A DNA stretch of 8,598 nt, taken from contig CALBZG010000023.1 of assembly GCA_937889655.1 (NCBI GenBank), positions 1 to 8,598 of the forward strand, read 5' to 3'. The DNA comes from an uncultured Clostridia bacterium. Lineage in GTDB: Bacteria; Bacillota; Clostridia; Peptostreptococcales; Anaerovoracaceae. Under the pieces are notes generated by a model. The model had not been told where the DNA came from, did no database searches, and saw nothing but the letters and a program-made list of their open reading frames with translations. A program made the translations under genes and the position numbers. Positions 6,356 through 8,598 of this stretch are shown piece by piece; positions within the stretch are counted from its first letter, which is position 1; the number at the start of each line of letters is the position of its first letter.

Positions 6356-6382
6356 ACAAATTCCTCGGCGTCATGATATAAT
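6353..6382 (+). promoter_or_regulatory. Strong extended -10 promoter for the 60-residue membrane protein
   Basis: TAGACA (6353-6358, five of six matches to TTGACA) and a perfect TATAAT (6377-6382) are 18 bases apart, and TGA at 6374-6376 supplies an extended -10 (TGn) motif. The -35 box contains the TAG stop of the DUF2207 gene. Initiation near 6389 would leave a roughly 20-base leader carrying the AGAGGAGAG ribosome binding site. Confidence 0.75.
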
Positions 6383-6408
6383 ACTTTCAAAAATAGAGGA
6401 GAGATTCT

Positions 6409-6591
6409 ATGATCAACGAATCGAACAAGAAGTTGTTTTTATTCCTTGGACTGGTTGTAATGTTCATCCTGGCCCTTAAAATAACCGGACGTCCGATTGA
6501 CATAAGAACCCTCATCGGCGTGCCGGTCGGAACGGCGCTTCTGATGTTTGGATGGCATGTAATAGTAAGTGGCTCAAGAAAAAAAAGTTAG
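6409..6591 (+). CDS. Small two-helix membrane protein, unknown function
   Basis: A 60-residue protein that I do not recognise. It has a short polar N-terminus (NESNKK), a hydrophobic helix at about 9-23, a charged loop (KITGRPIDIRT), a second helix at about 34-53 and a basic tail (SRKKS). Lysines at both ends would favour a hairpin with both termini in the cytoplasm. It is supported as real by AGAGGAGAG (6395-6403) five bases before the ATG, a strong promoter just upstream and a strong terminator seven bases after its stop: a complete small transcription unit. It follows the LemA-DUF2207 pair by 53 bases and could also be read from the upstream operon, so a role with those membrane proteins is possible but not shown. 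Confidence 0.8.
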   Translation: MINESNKKLFLFLGLVVMFILALKITGRPIDIRTLIGVPVGTALLMFGWHVIVSGSRKKS

Positions 6592-6597
6592 GACACA

Positions 6598-6623
6598 GCG
6601 CCGGGCGTACCCGGCGCATTTTT
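6598..6623 (+). terminator. Strong intrinsic terminator before dnaE
   Basis: GCGCCGGG (6598-6605) pairs perfectly with CCCGGCGC (6610-6617) around a CGTA tetraloop, followed by A and five Ts (6619-6623). An all-GC 8-bp stem with a T-run is a textbook terminator for the small membrane-protein gene. The unusual point is that the dnaE ATG begins only seven bases after the T-run. Confidence 0.93.
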
Positions 6624-6630
6624 AAAAATT

Positions 6631-8598
6631 ATGGATTTTACACATCTTCATGTACATACGGAATATAGTCTTCTTGACGGTGCGGCGCGCATCGTTAATT
6701 TAGTTGCACAAGCAAAAGAACTGGGCATGAAATCCTTGGCCATCACAGACCATGGCGTCATGTTCGGGGTCATAGAATTCTATAGAGAATGCAGAAAACA
6801 AGGAATCAAACCCATTATTGGTTGTGAGGTTTATACATCAGCCAGGACTTTAAAGGATAAGGAAGCAGACAAGGATAAAAGCCAAGGCCATCTCGTGCTG
6901 CTTGCGAAAGATGAAACCGGCTATAAAAATCTTATGAAAATCGTTTCCAAGGGTTATGTTGAAGGCTTCTATTATAAACCCAGGATCGACAAATCAGTTC
7001 TCAGGGAATTTTCCGAAGGACTGATCGCTCTTTCAGCCTGTCTGGCGGGAGATATTCAGAGAAAACTGCTCAATGATGACTTCGAGGGTGCGAAATCTGA
7101 AGCGGAAGCTTTGAGAGATATTTTCGGAACCGGAAATTTTTATCTTGAAATCCAGGATCAAGGCCTCGAAGAGCAAATGAAGATTCTTCCATCTATCAAA
7201 AAGATACATCAGGAAACCGGCATTCCAGTGGTTGCCACAAATGACGTGCATTATGTCAGAAGAGAGGATGCAGAGGCTCACGATGTTTTGCTGTGCATCC
7301 AGACAGCCACCAATGTTTTTGAGGAAGACAGAATGCGCTTTCCAAATGATCAATTCTACCTGAAGAGCATGGGTGAAATGGAAAAGCTGTTTGCCAATAT
7401 ACCTGAGGCGGTTTCCAATACGCAGATCATTGCAGAGCAATGCAATGTTGAACTGAAGTTTGGAGAACTTCATCTTCCGGAATACGTTGCGCCTGCCGGC
7501 TATGATAATGCATCCTATTTGAGAAAGCTATGCTATGAAGGTATGAAGGATCGTTATGGCGACAGCTGGAACCACCTGGAAGAAAGGCTGGATTATGAGC
7601 TTTCTGTAATCAATCAGATGGGTTATATAGAGTATTTTTTAATAGTCTGGGATTTTATCAATTACGCTAAGCAAAATGGGATCATGGTTGGGCCGGGACG
7701 AGGTTCGGCGGCAGGCTCCATCGTGGCTTATGTTTTAAAAATCACAGATATAGATCCTATCAAATATGGATTGATTTTCGAGCGGTTTTTAAATCCCGAA
7801 AGAATATCCATGCCTGATATCGATATCGATTTCTGCTATGAGAGACGGCAGGAGGTCATCGATTATGTCATTGCAAAATACGGGGAGGATAAAGTCGCCC
7901 AGATCATAACTTTCGGGACAATGAAAGCAAAAGCTGCTATCAGGGATGTGGGTCGGGCACTCAATATGAGCTACGCTGAAACAGACCTGATCGCAAAAGC
8001 TATCCCGAATGAGTTAAAAATGACCATCAACAAGGCCCTGGATTCTAATCCCGAATTGAAAGCACGTTATCAGGATGATGCCCCGACAGCAAAGGTCATA
8101 GATATGGCCATGGCGGTCGAGGGCATGCCGCGCCATGCATCCACTCATGCTGCCGGAGTCGTCATATCCAAGAAAAGCATAGATGAATATGTGCCTCTTT
8201 ACTTGTCGGATAAAGGGATCTCGACGCAATTCACTATGACCACCATCGAAGAGCTCGGGCTTCTGAAAATGGATTTTCTTGGACTTCGAAATCTGACTGT
8301 CATAAGAGACGCCTTGGAACTCATAGAGAAAAATCACGGCGTCAAACTGGATTTTTCCAAGTCGGGGTACGATGACCCGAAGGTCTATGAAATGATTTCT
8401 TCCGGCAACACTGAAGGGATATTTCAATTGGAGTCTACTGGAATGACTCAATTCATGAAAAACCTGAAGCCGGATTGCTTTGAGGATATTGTCGCAGGCA
8501 TATCTCTTTACAGGCCTGGTCCGATGGCATCCATACCGACTTACATTGAGAATAAGAAGAATCCGCGCAGCATCATCTATCTGCATGATAGCCTGAAG
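6631..8598 (+). CDS. dnaE: DNA polymerase III alpha subunit (partial, 3' end beyond window)
   Basis: This is the replicative polymerase catalytic subunit of the C-family. The 656 codons present are open to the window edge, about the N-terminal half of a typical DnaE. Residues 1 to about 270 are the PHP domain, with HLHVHTEYSLLDG from residue 5, TDHG at 39-42, GCEVY at 64-68, SACL at 135-138 and NDVHY at 204-208. These keep the metal-ligand-type residues (His5, His7, His41, Glu66, Cys137, His207) often lost in E. coli-like enzymes, so PHP proofreading activity is plausible. The polymerase core has GPGRGSAAGS, the catalytic PDIDIDF (Asp396, Asp398, Asp400) and MDFLGL (Asp548), then FQLES and YRPGPM. 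The ATG at 6631 is the only ATG, GTG or TTG in frame after the upstream stop at 6589, and it matches the family N-terminus. No Shine-Dalgarno sequence or clear promoter precedes it. Confidence 0.96.
   Translation, partial: MDFTHLHVHTEYSLLDGAARIVNLVAQAKELGMKSLAITDHGVMFGVIEFYRECRKQGIKPIIGCEVYTSARTLKDKEADKDKSQGHLVLLAKDETGYKNLMKIVSKGYVEGFYYKPRIDKSVLREFSEGLIALSACLAGDIQRKLLNDDFEGAKSEAEALRDIFGTGNFYLEIQDQGLEEQMKILPSIKKIHQETGIPVVATNDVHYVRREDAEAHDVLLCIQTATNVFEEDRMRFPNDQFYLKSMGEMEKLFANIPEAVSNTQIIAEQCNVELKFGELHLPEYVAPAGYDNASYLRKLCYEGMKDRYGDSWNHLEERLDYELSVINQMGYIEYFLIVWDFINYAKQNGIMVGPGRGSAAGSIVAYVLKITDIDPIKYGLIFERFLNPERISMPDIDIDFCYERRQEVIDYVIAKYGEDKVAQIITFGTMKAKAAIRDVGRALNMSYAETDLIAKAIPNELKMTINKALDSNPELKARYQDDAPTAKVIDMAMAVEGMPRHASTHAAGVVISKKSIDEYVPLYLSDKGISTQFTMTTIEELGLLKMDFLGLRNLTVIRDALELIEKNHGVKLDFSKSGYDDPKVYEMISSGNTEGIFQLESTGMTQFMKNLKPDCFEDIVAGISLYRPGPMASIPTYIENKKNPRSIIYLHDSLK

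Noticed and set aside
6067..6390. - strand open frame encoding a polyproline protein
   Set aside because: The proline run is the reverse complement of the glycine codons in the DUF2207 tail; no RBS or family resemblance.
7033..7473. - strand open frame of 146 codons inside dnaE
   Set aside because: It lies wholly within conserved PHP-domain coding sequence and has no recognisable product.
8014..8586. - strand open frame of 190 codons inside dnaE
   Set aside because: It is antisense to the conserved polymerase core around MDFLGL and YRPGPM; composition is that of a shadow frame.

Overview
The window reads as ordinary chromosome from a Gram-positive, low-to-moderate GC anaerobe, most likely a member of the Clostridia (Firmicutes). 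The evidence is a lipoprotein ApbE, the UPF0237-UPF0210 gene pair, a LemA-DUF2207 membrane module, a DnaE that keeps its HLHVHTEYS PHP motif, and strong GGAGG-type ribosome binding sites on most genes. No rRNA, tRNA, CRISPR, insertion sequence or phage gene was seen. Genes are densely packed and no gene-free stretch reaches 300 bases.

Left part (1-1326, + strand): the last 20 codons of an unidentified gene, a perfect 11-bp hairpin, then an FAD:protein FMN transferase lipoprotein (apbE). It converges on the next operon across a shared bidirectional terminator. Middle left (1327-2986, - strand): a two-gene operon of a small ACT-domain protein (UPF0237) followed by a UPF0210/DUF711 protein with a pyruvate-formate-lyase-like fold. 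The pair is conserved in Firmicutes but its function is unknown.

Right part (2987-8598, + strand): a divergent intergenic region leads into ung (uracil-DNA glycosylase). It is followed by lemA, a DUF2207 membrane protein overlapping lemA by 20 bases, a 60-residue two-helix membrane protein with its own strong promoter and terminator, and the first 656 codons of dnaE (DNA polymerase III alpha), which runs off the window. Two genes of DNA maintenance (ung, dnaE) therefore bracket a cell-envelope module.

The most interesting signals are regulatory. The ung promoter places its -10 box six bases before the ATG, which implies a leaderless mRNA. That -10 box also sits inside a perfect 14-bp palindrome matching the FNR/anaerobox pattern TTGAT-N4-ATCAA. 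The dnaE start codon lies seven bases after the T-run of a strong intrinsic terminator and has no Shine-Dalgarno sequence. I found no convincing new multi-gene system. The best functional unknowns are the ACT/UPF0210 pair and the LemA/DUF2207/small-protein trio.
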